The position numbers were made by a program, and so were the translations under genes. The notes below the pieces were generated by a model, which was given only the letters and a program-made list of their open reading frames with translations, was not told where the DNA came from and made no database searches. 64,000 bases of DNA from Rhizophlyctis rosea (taxonomy: Eukaryota; Chytridiomycota; Chytridiomycetes; Rhizophlyctidales; Rhizophlyctidaceae): positions 1-64,000 of the forward strand of contig JADGJC010000113.1 in assembly GCA_027596075.1 (NCBI GenBank), given 5' to 3'. The stretch's first letter is position 1. Each line of letters opens with the position of its first letter. This document shows, one piece after another, positions 1-10,773 of this stretch.

Positions 1-90
1 TCCTCCCCTTCCCGCCCCTTCCCGCTCCCTCCCTCTCCCTCCGTGCTCCCTCCTTCCCTTCGCCCCTGACCCCCCAGATCAGCAACTCCC

Positions 91-1001
91 TCAATTCGCC
101 TGCTCACTACGTACTCCGAGCCCGATCATTGCCCTATCTGTTCCGTCGCCCCCTACGCAAGAAACAACAACAAAGCAGCAAAACTCACCAGTATCATCAT
201 CGGGCCCCATTCCCACACCACCCAACGGCTCCGACGAACTATAAAACCCACGGTTGCTATCATACCCAAACGTAAATGACCTCCCAGCACTCTGCGGCCG
301 ACGCGGCACCTGAGCCTGAGCCTGAGCTTGTTCCACATGCCCCCGTCCAAACAAATATCCAAGCACGGACGCCATGGACGCTCCTCCCGCCCCCGCTGAC
401 TCCGTGTCGAGATGAGACGGCCCTTCGGGACGGGAAGGGAACGCCCCCGGCATGCCATGTAAGGAATCTTCGTCTGCACCTTCTCTTACTCGGCCGCCAC
501 CTCGGAGTTGTTCCTCTTCTTCTAGTTGGAGTTGACGTGCGAGGGCGTAGTCTAGGTCTGCTGGGTTGGTGTGTGTGGGGTCCGTTCCTGAGGCGGGTGG
601 TAGCGATGCGGAGCTTGTTGATGGGGCTGGACGTGTGGGGGGTGTGATGGATCCTGAATTGAAGGATGCGGCGGGTCGTGATGGGACCGAGGGAGGTTCT
701 GCAGGTGCAGCGTTCTGTGGAATGGGATGAGGACGTTTGACGTTGCGAAATCAATATGGTGTCAAAAAGCTGGCCTCCTCACCTCCTCCTCCGCCAACAT
801 CCTAGCATATCTCTCATCCTCCAAATGCCTCCGTTCAGCCTCCCTCGCTTCAGCTTCATCTTCCTCTGCAAGTCTGCGCGCCAACGCTTCGTCTTCCTCC
901 ATTTGACGTTGAAGCGCTTCCTGGCTGGGTGCATCGATATGTATCGGTTCGCCGAACCGTTGGGCTTGGCGTAGACGGTATTCCCTCAGTTGGTCGTCCA
1001 T
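91..1001 (-). CDS. Acidic coiled protein with ubiquitin-motif-like LA..L-E repeats
   Basis: Three exons read on the minus strand: 1001-783, 714-189 and 152-91, with GTGAG donors and CAG/TAG acceptors. The joined frame is 268 codons plus stop. The first exon is a charged helix with repeated segments of the form DEALARRLAEE and YARMLAEEE. A related LARQLQLEEE segment follows in exon 2. This spacing resembles UIM/MIU-type ubiquitin-binding helices, but the resemblance is by eye only. The rest is low-complexity Pro/Ser and Gln-Ala (QAQAQAQ) sequence. I do not recognise the family. A role as a ubiquitin-binding adaptor is an inference. The 3' exon is short (62 nt) and is the least certain part. 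Confidence 0.55.
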
Positions 1002-1683
1002 GACTTTGTGCTATGTACTCCAAAAAAACTAAACAAACAGCCCAATATGATGATAGCAGCTTTGTACGCGTGGAGTGGCTTTTGTCCAGTATGGGTATTA
1101 AGTAGTTTGTCCACGTCAATGCGGAGCGTGGGAAGATGCAGATGGAACAAAGGCGGGTGAACGTGAACACCCGAAAATAAGCCCTGGCGTGGATGTTGGA
1201 TCGTGCGCTTGCGGGTGGTGGTGCCACGAAACGATGACGCATGCAAGCTGAGCCACAGACTGGTGGCGCGCACTTGTGCACAATCAGCGTGACCATCAAT
1301 CTTGTATTTGATCGTGTTACAGATGGTCGGTGGTGAAATACCTCCGATGTCACGTGACTGCAAGTGGGGTTCCGGACTTTGGTTCAAATTGGTTGTGTCA
1401 AGCGCGTGCGAAAATTTGCGATCTTGTTGGTCCCTTCCCCTTGCATCCAAAACAGCTTCACGTTCGGGCGCATATCGACGGGTAAAGTAGGACTAGGAGA
1501 TGCATGCTGTAGCACTGTCGCAGCGACCTATATATGGGAGTGACCAGTAAAGGTAGGTCCGCTTCTCCACTAGACTCCACCATCCGATCAGATCTGACCT
1601 CGTACTCTCACCACCGACCTCATTCATTGACAGCCAATACCCACCACCACCCATACCCACCGCCCCATCACCCCACCCCAACA

Positions 1684-2526
1684 ATGACAACAATGGAACT
1701 CGACGACCCCGAACCCTACGCCCTAATCCCCCTCATCCCCACCTCCCCAACACCCCAAAAACGTCTCCGAACCCTAACCCAATCCCACTACCCCCACCAC
1801 GCCCCGCAAATAGCCGAAGCAAGCGAACTCCACTACCAACCCCTTACATCAGACTTAAACCCACACGGCGGCCTAGTCCAAGCATGGGCAGCCCACTCAT
1901 GGCCTCCTCTCCCAAGAGACTCAGACGAAACAACAAGTCCCTATACACCGTCCCCATTACCCGAAATCACCTTCACACCCCCCCTGCCCCCCTCCCACCG
2001 AAAACGCAAAGCCTCCGAACCAGATTCCCAATCCCTCACTCGCGCAACAACAACCCCCTCCCACGCCCACACAGCCATACTCGCAGCCCTAGAATCCGAA
2101 CACAAATCCCCAGACCTAGCTCGCATCGAATCAACATCAGACCTAGCCCACTCCCTCCTCTCCCCAACAAAAGACGCCTGGCGCCACTCCTTCGCCTCAA
2201 TCGCCCTACGCGAACTAACACGTATCGCTCCCCCCTCTCAAATCACTCTCCTCACATCCTCACCAAAAGGCGACGCAATCGCCTCAGCATTTAGGTGGAT
2301 TCACGCACTGGAGGATTCTGCGCCCTTGCAACAATCTTGGCAGGCGGCGGTGGGGAAGGGAGGAGACACTAAGCCTGATAATCAAGTCATGTGGGACGGA
2401 GAGGAATGGACATTGTTCCAATCTTGGACGTTGTATCATTCGTTAGTGCAAGCGTTGTTGCTGTGGCATTTGACTGAGAATGGTGTGACGGGTTGTGTTG
2501 TGGACGCGCTGAGATCTCTTCTCTAA
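1684..2526 (+). CDS. Hypothetical protein, single exon, 280 aa
   Basis: An uninterrupted frame starts at an ATG in good context (ACAATGACA) and ends at TAA. The N-terminal half is Pro/Ser/Thr-rich and disordered, with a basic RKRK patch near residue 105 that could be a nuclear localisation signal. The C-terminal half (about residues 130-280) is helical and folded-looking, with several Trp residues (SWTLYHSLVQALLLWHL). Codon use is C-rich in the first part and G/T-rich in the last, as in other genes here. An in-frame upstream ATG at 1534 exists, but that stretch has poor coding character. I do not recognise the family, and no function can be assigned. Confidence 0.6.
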   Translation: MTTMELDDPEPYALIPLIPTSPTPQKRLRTLTQSHYPHHAPQIAEASELHYQPLTSDLNPHGGLVQAWAAHSWPPLPRDSDETTSPYTPSPLPEITFTPPLPPSHRKRKASEPDSQSLTRATTTPSHAHTAILAALESEHKSPDLARIESTSDLAHSLLSPTKDAWRHSFASIALRELTRIAPPSQITLLTSSPKGDAIASAFRWIHALEDSAPLQQSWQAAVGKGGDTKPDNQVMWDGEEWTLFQSWTLYHSLVQALLLWHLTENGVTGCVVDALRSLL

Positions 2527-2944
2527 GACATGCCAGTTCTCTGCTGTAGGACATGATGGTTACCTAGGGGTTGAGACCCTTGTGCTGTCCAGATTTCTCG
2601 TCTTTCTTCCTTTCTTTGTGTGCGTCGTTTTTTGGGGTTTATAATGGACCATAATAGCCAGATAGTCATAGTATATAAGTCATGTAAATACCGTAATCTT
2701 GATACCTTTTTCTATTCATTTTTGCGCTTCTGTACGGTCAGGAAGAGAGCGACGTGGGAGAGAGCGGTGTGTGTGTGTGTGTTGGACAGTGGACTGAGAA
2801 AACACATGAAATGCAACCGCAAACTGCATATGGAAAAAGTGTCTGGGTTGCAAGATCTGGGTAAAGGCAAGCGTCAATCATGACAAATCCCTGCTCGGCT
2901 GAAAAGCCCAGCCCTTCCAACCACCGAAAAAAGCAAAAATTCTC
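2527..2944. other. Intergenic stretch with a short GT microsatellite
   Basis: The 3' ends of the upstream (+) and downstream (-) genes converge here. A short GT dinucleotide run lies near 2767-2781. The one ORF of 87 codons has no recognisable content. I see no RNA gene. Confidence 0.5.
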
Positions 2945-5321
2945 TTATGACAACATATCATCAACCGTCAACACCCTCCCACCCTGCTGTCCAGACCCCG
3001 GTTTACTCGGAGACCCACCAGGAGACCCACCCGACCCCGAACTCTGATTGGCACTCGCCATTCGCGATCGACTAGGCGGCGGGGGAGGCGGAACGGGTCT
3101 CGATGTCGTTGTCGTTGTTCCTGTCCCATTACCACCACTCGCCCGCCCACCACCCCCACCCCCCTCCACCCCCTACGCCCCCCCAAAACCCGAAAAGTCC
3201 GCCAACTGCTCCTTCGACATACCCCTCGACCTCATGCTAGGCGGTGGAGGCGGCGGCGCCCGTTTCCCCGCACCACCCGCTCCAAAACTCCCCTTGCGCC
3301 CCCCCCCCCGACCCCAAACGGGCCGACCCCGCCCCCCCCGCCCGCGCCACCCCCACCCCCACTCCCACTCCCCCCACCACCAAATACCTCCCCACTCCCA
3401 ATAGTCTTCCTCCTCACCGGCGGCGACTCCCCCGCCTCCGCACTATCCGAAAACGGATCAGCCGCATCCATCAACGGCGTAGAAGCCCCATCCGTGCTAG
3501 ACTGCGTAAACGACCGGAACGGTCCACTGCTCGTCGCTCGACTTCGTGCCACCCCTCCCGAACCACTACTACCACCACCATCCCCCGCCGTGACCGGCGG
3601 CCACTCCGGACGTTTACTCGAACCCGACACCGCCTGATCCCACAAAGCCTGCTGATGATCCGACAACGGACGATGTTGCTTGCTGCTCAACGTCGAGGAC
3701 GGCGATGACGTAGGAGAGGGTGTCGATCGTCCTCCTCCTCCTCCTCCGCCAAAAGCCGATCTGCCCCCACCACTGGACGACGGCGAACTCCCCGAAACCG
3801 GTCTCGCACTATACTCCTCATCCCTCTCCGACGTAGGCCTCGGTCTAACCACAGGCGGCGGTGGGCGTTCAGTCCGTTTCAAACTCGTCGGAATAGGCAA
3901 CGGCAACACCTCCGCATAATGCATAATAAAAACCCCAAGCAAATAACTACTCATCCCCAACGTTGGACTAAAAATAACCTGTAGGTTCCCCAACCCCATC
4001 TTATTCACCCCTTGGCGTTCCTGCACCCTATTCAAATGCGCGCAGAGGAATGCGAGAAGCGCGTAATTCTCGCGAGGAAGTTGGAGGCAGAGTGATGCTA
4101 TTCGTTTGATTTGGTCCGGTTTTGCGTTCACATTGGTGGGATCTTCGCCAGCGCTGAGGGATGCGGAGATGTCGGAGAATTGGCTGGAGAGGTTTTGGGT
4201 TAGGATGGATTCGGGGACTGTAAATGAAGGTGATGTTAATGGATTCATTCCTCTGTCAATGTAAAAAGCAACCCGACTTACGCTCTCGGAAGAATGCCTT
4301 GAACATGGACGAAACGGTATGTGGATCGATTTGAATGCTGGTAAGATCCAAATCTGCTCCGGCGTTGAACAACTGCTTCAGCCCTGCCACCTCCTTTGCA
4401 GATCCGGATAATCGGTATATCCCAACTTCTTCCAGTCCTAACGATCATCGCGCCTGGTGAGCATAACATGGGGCCGACAACAAAATTTCGAAACTACCAT
4501 CCTACCATATACATCCATGAATTCGATTGACCGATATACGACGGCGGGCACGTCCGTCGGTTCAATACGATATCCTCCTCGCCCCACCATCTCGACCTGA
4601 GATCGACTGACGGCGTCAACCAATGGTACTCCGAAAACAGGGTTTGCAGGTTTTTCGTCCTCACGGTAGCTACTGCGAGCAGGCACTATTGGACCTGGAG
4701 GAACTAAATTATTGAAGATATTCTCCCGCGGCCACATAAAATGCACCTACCCTTTGTCCTAGCATTGTTCGCCGCTTCCCGCGCTGCTGTTGCCGCTTCA
4801 GAAGCAGCTTCTTTGGCCTTCACACTGAATTCCGCCGCAGTTTTCGCTGCTCTGTCCAGTACTCCACCAGGCTGAGAGGCTTGTGCATGCCAATCGGCTG
4901 CATTCTTTGCCGCCGTTCTGGCCGCCACGGAAGCCTTTTCGCGGAAGTTTTTGGTGAGGGATGCTATGGAGGATGTGGTAGGGCGCGGGGATGTAGTTCC
5001 GGAGTTGTAGGAGGAGGAATGCGATGATGCAGTTGTTGACGACGTTGGGTAGCGTGACGAGGGTTGTGAGGCGGTTGTACGTTGTGCGGAAGGTGTCCAT
5101 GGACGGTTTGCAGGGGCGGTTGTATTACTGGTTTTGCCGAACGTGCTGCGCTCGTCAACCCAGTCTGCTCCGAAACCGGTGGAGTCGTCAAAGGGAGAGC
5201 CGGGGTCGTCATTGTCGGACAGTGTTGCATATTGACTGTCGCTTGAAGGCGGACCTGCAGCCGGGTGAGACAAGGGTCGTTGTGGCAAGGCCGGCCCCGT
5301 CCTCAGCTGCAGGTTGGACAT
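2945..5321 (-). CDS. RhoGAP-domain protein, Rgd1-like GAP domain
   Basis: The gene starts at 5321. Exon 1 runs to 4751, and further exons follow through 4690-4510, 4440-4280 and 4249 onward. The spliced protein has a Ser/Pro/Thr-rich N-terminus, an Ala-rich amphipathic helix (about residues 120-190), then a RhoGAP domain. That domain shows FGVPLVDAV, VPAVVYRSIEFMD, the arginine-finger loop GIYRLSGSAKEV, FKAFFRE, and NLQVIFSPTL near its end. RhoGAPs stimulate GTP hydrolysis by Rho/Cdc42 GTPases at the cortex. The GAP domain looks closest to Rgd1, but no F-BAR domain is visible. The tail is long, Gly/Ser/Pro-rich and low-complexity. It crosses poly-G/C runs (about 3298-3310 and 3180-3186) where the frame breaks, so its end at 2945 (VDDMLS) is inferred from codon character. 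The call is firm for the GAP domain and weak for the tail. Confidence 0.85.
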
Positions 5322-5809
5322 GGGTGACCAGTTTTGGCGGGTATTGGGTGATGCTCAGTAGACTGGTAATATGCCACCGGCAAGGTATAGAGTATCTCTG
5401 GTATTCAAGAATAATAGTTACTGCCGAAACCGAACTGTATGGGAGGTATGTGAGCAACTTGCTTTTTGGATGACGATGAGAAATGGGGCGTGGGAAAGTG
5501 TTGGGTTAGAGTTCTTCCGAGCGCATTCACTCTTGAGCTGACGCATGGGTTGGCTCCCCAACTTTTTGCCAATTATTGTCACAGAGCGTGCCACCACTGT
5601 CACAAACACTCACTCGGATCTAAACTCATGCTGACTCATCCGCGACATATCTGTGACAATGTGACTTTGGCCGTCAACAATCGCAATTGATCTCTTTGCC
5701 CTCATTGTTTATCTCGCTTTCTTTATCTTGAACAAATTTATTGAACAACCGACTTTGTACTAATAGTCAAGGGACTCATTCTGTAAATGTACTCTGCGCA
5801 TACATAGCC
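5322..5809. other. Divergent promoter region between RhoGAP and CDK genes
   Basis: About 490 bp separate the two start codons. It contains short TGTGACA/TGTCACA words (around 5577-5660) and an AT-rich stretch at 5700-5760, just before the kinase ATG. No ORF of interest is present. Confidence 0.45.
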
Positions 5810-7560
5810 ATGGACAAGTATCAGGTGAGACCCAATAGTCAAGTCTTGGGCGGGGTTCTGGACTAATGTGCTTTCTTACAGAAAATAGAGAAACTTGGAG
5901 AAGGTTCGTGGCAATAGCTGCGTCTATTTGACCTATTTCCCACCCAGTCGACACCGATAATAACGAACCGCGTACCCTATAGGCACATACGGAATTGTAT
6001 ACAAAGCTCAAAACCGGGAGACGGGAGATATTGTGGCACTCAAGCGAGTAGGTCAGCTCAAGACGGTGTGGCACAGTCCCGACATTTCTAACTTTGTGAC
6101 AACTTTTCCAGATACGTTTGGATAACGAGGAAGAGGTGAGGTCAAAATGGTCATGTGCATCCAAATGGCTTGATGACTAACAGCTCTCAACTCAGGGTGT
6201 TCCATGTACCGGTATGCAACCATTTTCGCAGACTATCAGAAAACACTCCGACCAAACCTTCCCCTAAACAGCAATCAGAGAAATATCATTACTGAAGGAG
6301 CTGAAACACCCCAATATCGTCCGGTACGTGACAACACAGAATGCGTTCACATTAGAGGCCCCCTCTGCAACATACGCTGACGTTCATCCTTGACGGGCCG
6401 CCAGATTGTACGATGTCATCCACACCGAGAAGAAGCTCACCCTAGTGTTTGAATACCTGGATTCTGACTTGAAGAAATTTTTGGACTCGGCGGGAGGAGA
6501 TATTGACTTGCCAACAATAAAGGTGATGCATGCTGCAGGGAACGTGTCGATCAATGTGGAAAACTGATGGGCAATCGAAATGGAAACAGCATTTGATGTA
6601 CCAGCTGATCAAAGGCGTTGCGTTCTGTCATGAGCATCGAGTACTACATAGAGATCTAAAACCTCAGTGAGTGATCTTGTCAAAGTAGGAGAGGAGTGCG
6701 CAACACATCGTCAACTGACATGCGTCTCTAAACAGAAATCTACTCATCAACAAAAAACTCGACCTAAAACTCGGAGACTTCGGACTGGCGCGAGCGTTTG
6801 GAATACCAGGTAAAGTGACACCCCTTCACATCACCAACTCCTCAACCATCACACTTAACCCCACTCTACATAATATCCCATGCAGTACGAAGCTACTCCC
6901 ACGAAGTCGTAACGCTATGGTACCGCGCACCAGACGTCCTCATGGGCTCACGGCAGTACTCGACATCAATCGATCTATGGTCAGTGGGGTGCATCATGGC
7001 GGAGATGGCGTCGGGACGGCCGCTGTTTCCGGGGAGTTCTATTAAAGATCAGCTGATGAGAATATTCAAGGTGTTGGGGACGCCGGATGAGAAGGTTTGT
7101 TTGTGTTGGGTTCGTTTGTTTCGCGATGAAATGAAGCTGTTTCTGATGCTGGGCGGGAATTTTCTTGCAGGATTGGCCGAACGTTAATCAGCTACCGGAA
7201 TACAGTGTATGTTTTTGTGTCCTGGTTTCAAGACAACATAGCATGATTTGAACCGGAGAGTCGGAACAGGGAAGCTCATATATGAATCTTCTTTCTTCTT
7301 CACGCAGGCCGATTTTCCTCTATATCCCAAAACACAACTATCAGCCTCCTTACCCAAACTCGGCGCAGACGGAATAGACTTGTTGGAGAGATTACTGGAA
7401 TACCAGCCTGAGAAGCGGATCGGTGCTGAGAAGGCTTTGCAACGTACGTCTGAAACTTTTTGTCACCTTTGTTATGGACAACGGGAACAAGAATACGCAT
7501 CTAACATCCTTTTTTTCTTTAGATCCATTTTTTGAGGGGATCTACAAGGAAGGGGAGTAA
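5810..7560 (+). CDS. PHO85: Cyclin-dependent kinase, Pho85/CDK5 family
   Basis: Thirteen exons can be placed with GT-AG sites: 5810-5824, 5882-5903, 5983-6047, 6112-6135, 6196-6211, 6272-6323, 6405-6522, 6590-6666, 6736-6809, 6886-7094, 7171-7206, 7308-7443 and 7523-7560. The frame stays open and gives 293 aa, the normal length for CDK5/Pho85. Visible motifs are the glycine loop GEGTYG, the catalytic-lysine segment VALKRIRL, a cyclin-binding helix [29 protein letters not shown], and the T-loop end [13 protein letters not shown]. There is no CDK1-type activating Thr; a Ser (VRSYSHE) lies in that loop, as in Pho85/CDK5. Pho85 kinases pair with Pcl-type cyclins to control phosphate sensing, glycogen, polarity and the cell cycle. 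The PCTAIRE form is odd for this family. Confidence 0.93.
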
Positions 7561-7960
7561 TCGTGGGGAACTTGTCGTCGGAGGAAAGGAAGGGAGGTCG
7601 GTGGGGGAGAGATGGGTAGGAAGACGCAAGTATGAAAACAACAAATATGCTTGGTTTGGCCTTCCGATTTTGTAAAGTATGTGCCAAATAACACCTTGTG
7701 ACTATAATCCGAATACACTCTAATGATCGCGGTCGAGTACGAATAAAGCTTTGAAGAAATGGTAGATGCCCTTGGTATCTTTGCATTCCTCGCCGAAATG
7801 GTTTACAATATAGAAAAACATGAAGAGAGAATTCTGCAAAAAGAGGAATGTTCTCAGAACCCCTCGGTATGATGCACTTAGCGCAAAAATCTCTAAATCG
7901 TCCAATTGTCCCCCTGCACTCTCACCCTCCTTTCCAAAAAGTCCCCCTCCCCGCCGAACC

Positions 7961-8908
7961 CTAAACCCAACTCCTCCCCCCAACCGACCGCCCATCGCTC
8001 TCCTCCTCACTCTCCTCATCCTCCCCAAACGCCCCCGCAACCTCTATCCCACCTCCTCCTCCTCCTCCTCCCCCACCTTCCCCTCTCCCCCCACCCCTAA
8101 CGTACGCCAAACTCTGCGTCCGCCTCTGACTCCTCAACATAGTCGCAACACCCACCCCACTCGACGCAGTACTCCGTACACTTTTACTACTCGTACTCGG
8201 CGGTCTTCCATTGATAGAGGAGTTGGGTTTTCGTTTTGATGATTGACGTAAGCAAGAGAGGGGGAATATGCCGGTTTCGCGGGTAGTGTGGTTAAAGCCT
8301 TCGCACCATGCGTCTTCGTAGACTGTCCATATGCTTACGACGTCGGATCTTGATAGGCGGATTTCGTCGGAGCGTTGTGGGTCGTGGGGTGTACGTACAC
8401 GGTACCTGTATCCTGTTCCCCCGTCACTGTCGGCAGCAGTGAACCCGAACGAGTCTGTAGAAGTCGTCGAACCAACCAACGACGACGCCACAGATGCACG
8501 ATCCAGTATCGGGTTTCGCGCTTGGGAGGTGGAGAGTGGGGATGAAGGTGTTGGTGATGGGGATGCAGCACCGTTATAATGTGGATCCGTCAGCCATGAT
8601 ATTGTGGATATGGGACGGGGGAAGGGGATGCGTGGTGGGGATGTGGAGTGTTTCGGTGACGAGGGAGATTTTGTGAGCGGTGTTGGGGACGATACGCGGT
8701 TATTGCGGTTCATTAGTGAGGGTTGGGGGCGGACTTCTTGGGTTTGGGGTGGGACGGATTGAGGTGGTAGGTCGTCACCACCGGTGATGTGGGCTGTGCG
8801 GTTTCGACGGAGGAGGTAGACTGCTAGTGCTGCGCAGATTACTGCGACGCCGGCGAAGACGCCGCCAATGATTGCGCCGATGGGTGTGCCGGATGGGGTC
8901 GATTCCAT
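7961..8908 (-). CDS. Single-pass membrane protein with cytoplasmic SH3 domain
   Basis: An intronless frame of 315 codons starts at 8908. A glycine-rich hydrophobic segment (about residues 10-33, GAIIGGVFAGVAVICAALAV) is followed at once by the stop-transfer sequence LLRRNR, which suggests a short outer N-terminus and a cytoplasmic tail. A Ser/Pro-rich linker leads to an SH3 domain at about residues 165-220. It is marked by RVRTPHDPQRSDEIRLSRSD, the Trp pair in VSIWTVYEDAWCEGFN, and GIFPLSCL. The C-terminus has a poly-Gly run and an acidic stretch. Membrane SH3 proteins of this layout act as cortical scaffolds or osmosensors (Sho1 has four membrane spans, so this is not Sho1). Binding partners are unknown. 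Confidence 0.75.
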   Translation of the reverse strand: MESTPSGTPIGAIIGGVFAGVAVICAALAVYLLRRNRTAHITGGDDLPPQSVPPQTQEVRPQPSLMNRNNRVSSPTPLTKSPSSPKHSTSPPRIPFPRPISTISWLTDPHYNGAASPSPTPSSPLSTSQARNPILDRASVASSLVGSTTSTDSFGFTAADSDGGTGYRYRVRTPHDPQRSDEIRLSRSDVVSIWTVYEDAWCEGFNHTTRETGIFPLSCLRQSSKRKPNSSINGRPPSTSSKSVRSTASSGVGVATMLRSQRRTQSLAYVRGGGRGEGGGGGGGGGGIEVAGAFGEDEESEEESDGRSVGGRSWV

Positions 8909-10669
8909 TGTGTGGGGTGGGTGCGGGTGGGTATGGATGTGAGATAAGGTATAGATGCTATGCGGGACTTGGTCGATCGGATCGTACTAAGCTGCAGTCG
9001 ATACAGAAAGCGGATATACTTTTCTGGATATGTCTATAGATCTATTATTGAGGTCAGTATTATCGGGACAAGGTCTTTTTTTCTGACAAGCATTTGTTTA
9101 CTGCTCCCGAGTTTGTTTACACACCTATTTTTGAACACAGTTATGGAAGAAGGCAGCGGTCGAAACGTCAACCAAGGTTCTGCGAGAGTTACGAGCGGTC
9201 TGCTTCGTCAAGTTTGACATGAGCGCCAGGAAGCTATATACATCCTTTGACTTCGGGGTATCTTGTGTGGCAGGTCACAAAGCAGGTGCAAGTGGGAAGA
9301 ATGCCGGCACTCTATCTAAAGAACTACACACTTTAGGCCACGCTCTATGACACAGCTGCTATATACTAAAGTGAAAGACAAGTTTCACAGCTACTTCGAT
9401 AAGGTGCTGCTGCTGTACTGGCAGTGGGTACTGGAAGTTAGAATTTCGGAAAACCAAAAGACCCATTCCCACAAGCAAGCTCCTTTCTCCAACAACCTCT
9501 TTCAGGGCAAATCACCATCTACCAGTAGGCGTCAATACTCAGCTTGTGCGACAATAAGACTCCTCCCCATGGCCATGTTTCCCATTTGGGCATCATGAGG
9601 ATCTCGGGTGCCATGCGACGCGTTTTCCTTTCATCGATTTTGTTTGTTGGATGCTATCTTATGGTGGAGGAGCGTGGGTGTTGTATGTTATAAAGGGGAG
9701 GGATGGGGTGTTTCAGAAAAACGACTTTGATTTCGGGGGATGGGATTTTGGTAGCACTGCCACTATATAATCTGCTTGATGCACCACATCGGGACATGTC
9801 TGGGCCACATTAGGAGGTCCCATTCCCACAATTCTTGCCCGCTCCTACATCATGAAGGGCTATCCGCTAGCATGCTTTGGAGGTTCATGACATGTGAAGG
9901 TGATATGAATTCAAACCGTTATTGATTAGTGTGAGTGTATAGTGGGGATGAGGAGTCAATTCACAGCACGCCAGGGTCCTATGCAGTGGCATAACGAAGA
10001 GGGGTCTTTGACACCATGTCGGCTTGCAACTGAGGCTGTTCTACCACGAATGCGAGCATGGAGGGACCCCCACCAGCTTTGACATGGCGGGAAGGTGACA
10101 ACCCCACTTTCGTCAATTTCATTCCGTGAACCCACTCAATCGAAAAGCGCGTCGCAAAAGCCACACCGAAGTTTGCAACTTCCATGATTCCCTCTTCTCA
10201 CCAGATTGACAACCTCAACTCTTCCTTCCTTTCTGATGGCTGTACACGGTTGCTGATGGGACGAGACTCCGATACAAGCCAAATGGCAATGCAATGTCTG
10301 AAAATAAATATGTAAACAATGCAAGGAACGCGACGCGTACGTTAGTGACTCATATGTCCGTCCTCACAAAGCATGTCCAGTCTGATATATGCAATGATAC
10401 CCTTTCCATGTACCCCCTAATCAGCCACTCACTTGATGGAGGTCAGATTAATATCTGTGACAGAGGGTACACGACCCCCCCACGAGCTGCCATCTGATTG
10501 GACCTGGTCGAGAATACATCAAGGGTGTTCAACTGAGGTCATGTCAGGTTGGTGGTGAAGCCATGCACAATTGCACTGCCATCCAAACAGCGAATTCGCA
10601 CGCCGTGAGAAAGGCACGCTATGTCATGGCCCGCAATGCTTAAAGTGACAGTGATGGTTCCCAGAAAAG
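8909..10669. other. Long non-coding stretch
   Basis: About 1.76 kb without a convincing gene. The ORFs here are under 90 codons and lack family motifs. Base composition is mixed and slightly AT-rich. I see no tRNA, no terminal repeats and no clear tandem repeat. It probably holds the promoter of the SH3 gene and distal regulatory sequence of the FAD oxidase gene. Confidence 0.4.
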
Positions 10670-10678
10670 TATATATAT
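10670..10678 (+). promoter_or_regulatory. TATA box of the FAD oxidase gene
   Basis: TATATATAT lies about 100 bp upstream of the oxidase start codon at 10774. A perfect TATA run at this distance, followed by a pyrimidine/CA-rich leader, fits a TATA-dependent regulated promoter. Confidence 0.5.
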
Positions 10679-10773
10679 CACGCAAAAGGACTTTCCCAAC
10701 TCCCATCGAGCGTCATCATCGATCTGTCAAACTGTCAAATCTCGCATTTTACAGCAGGCCCTGAAGAAGCAAC

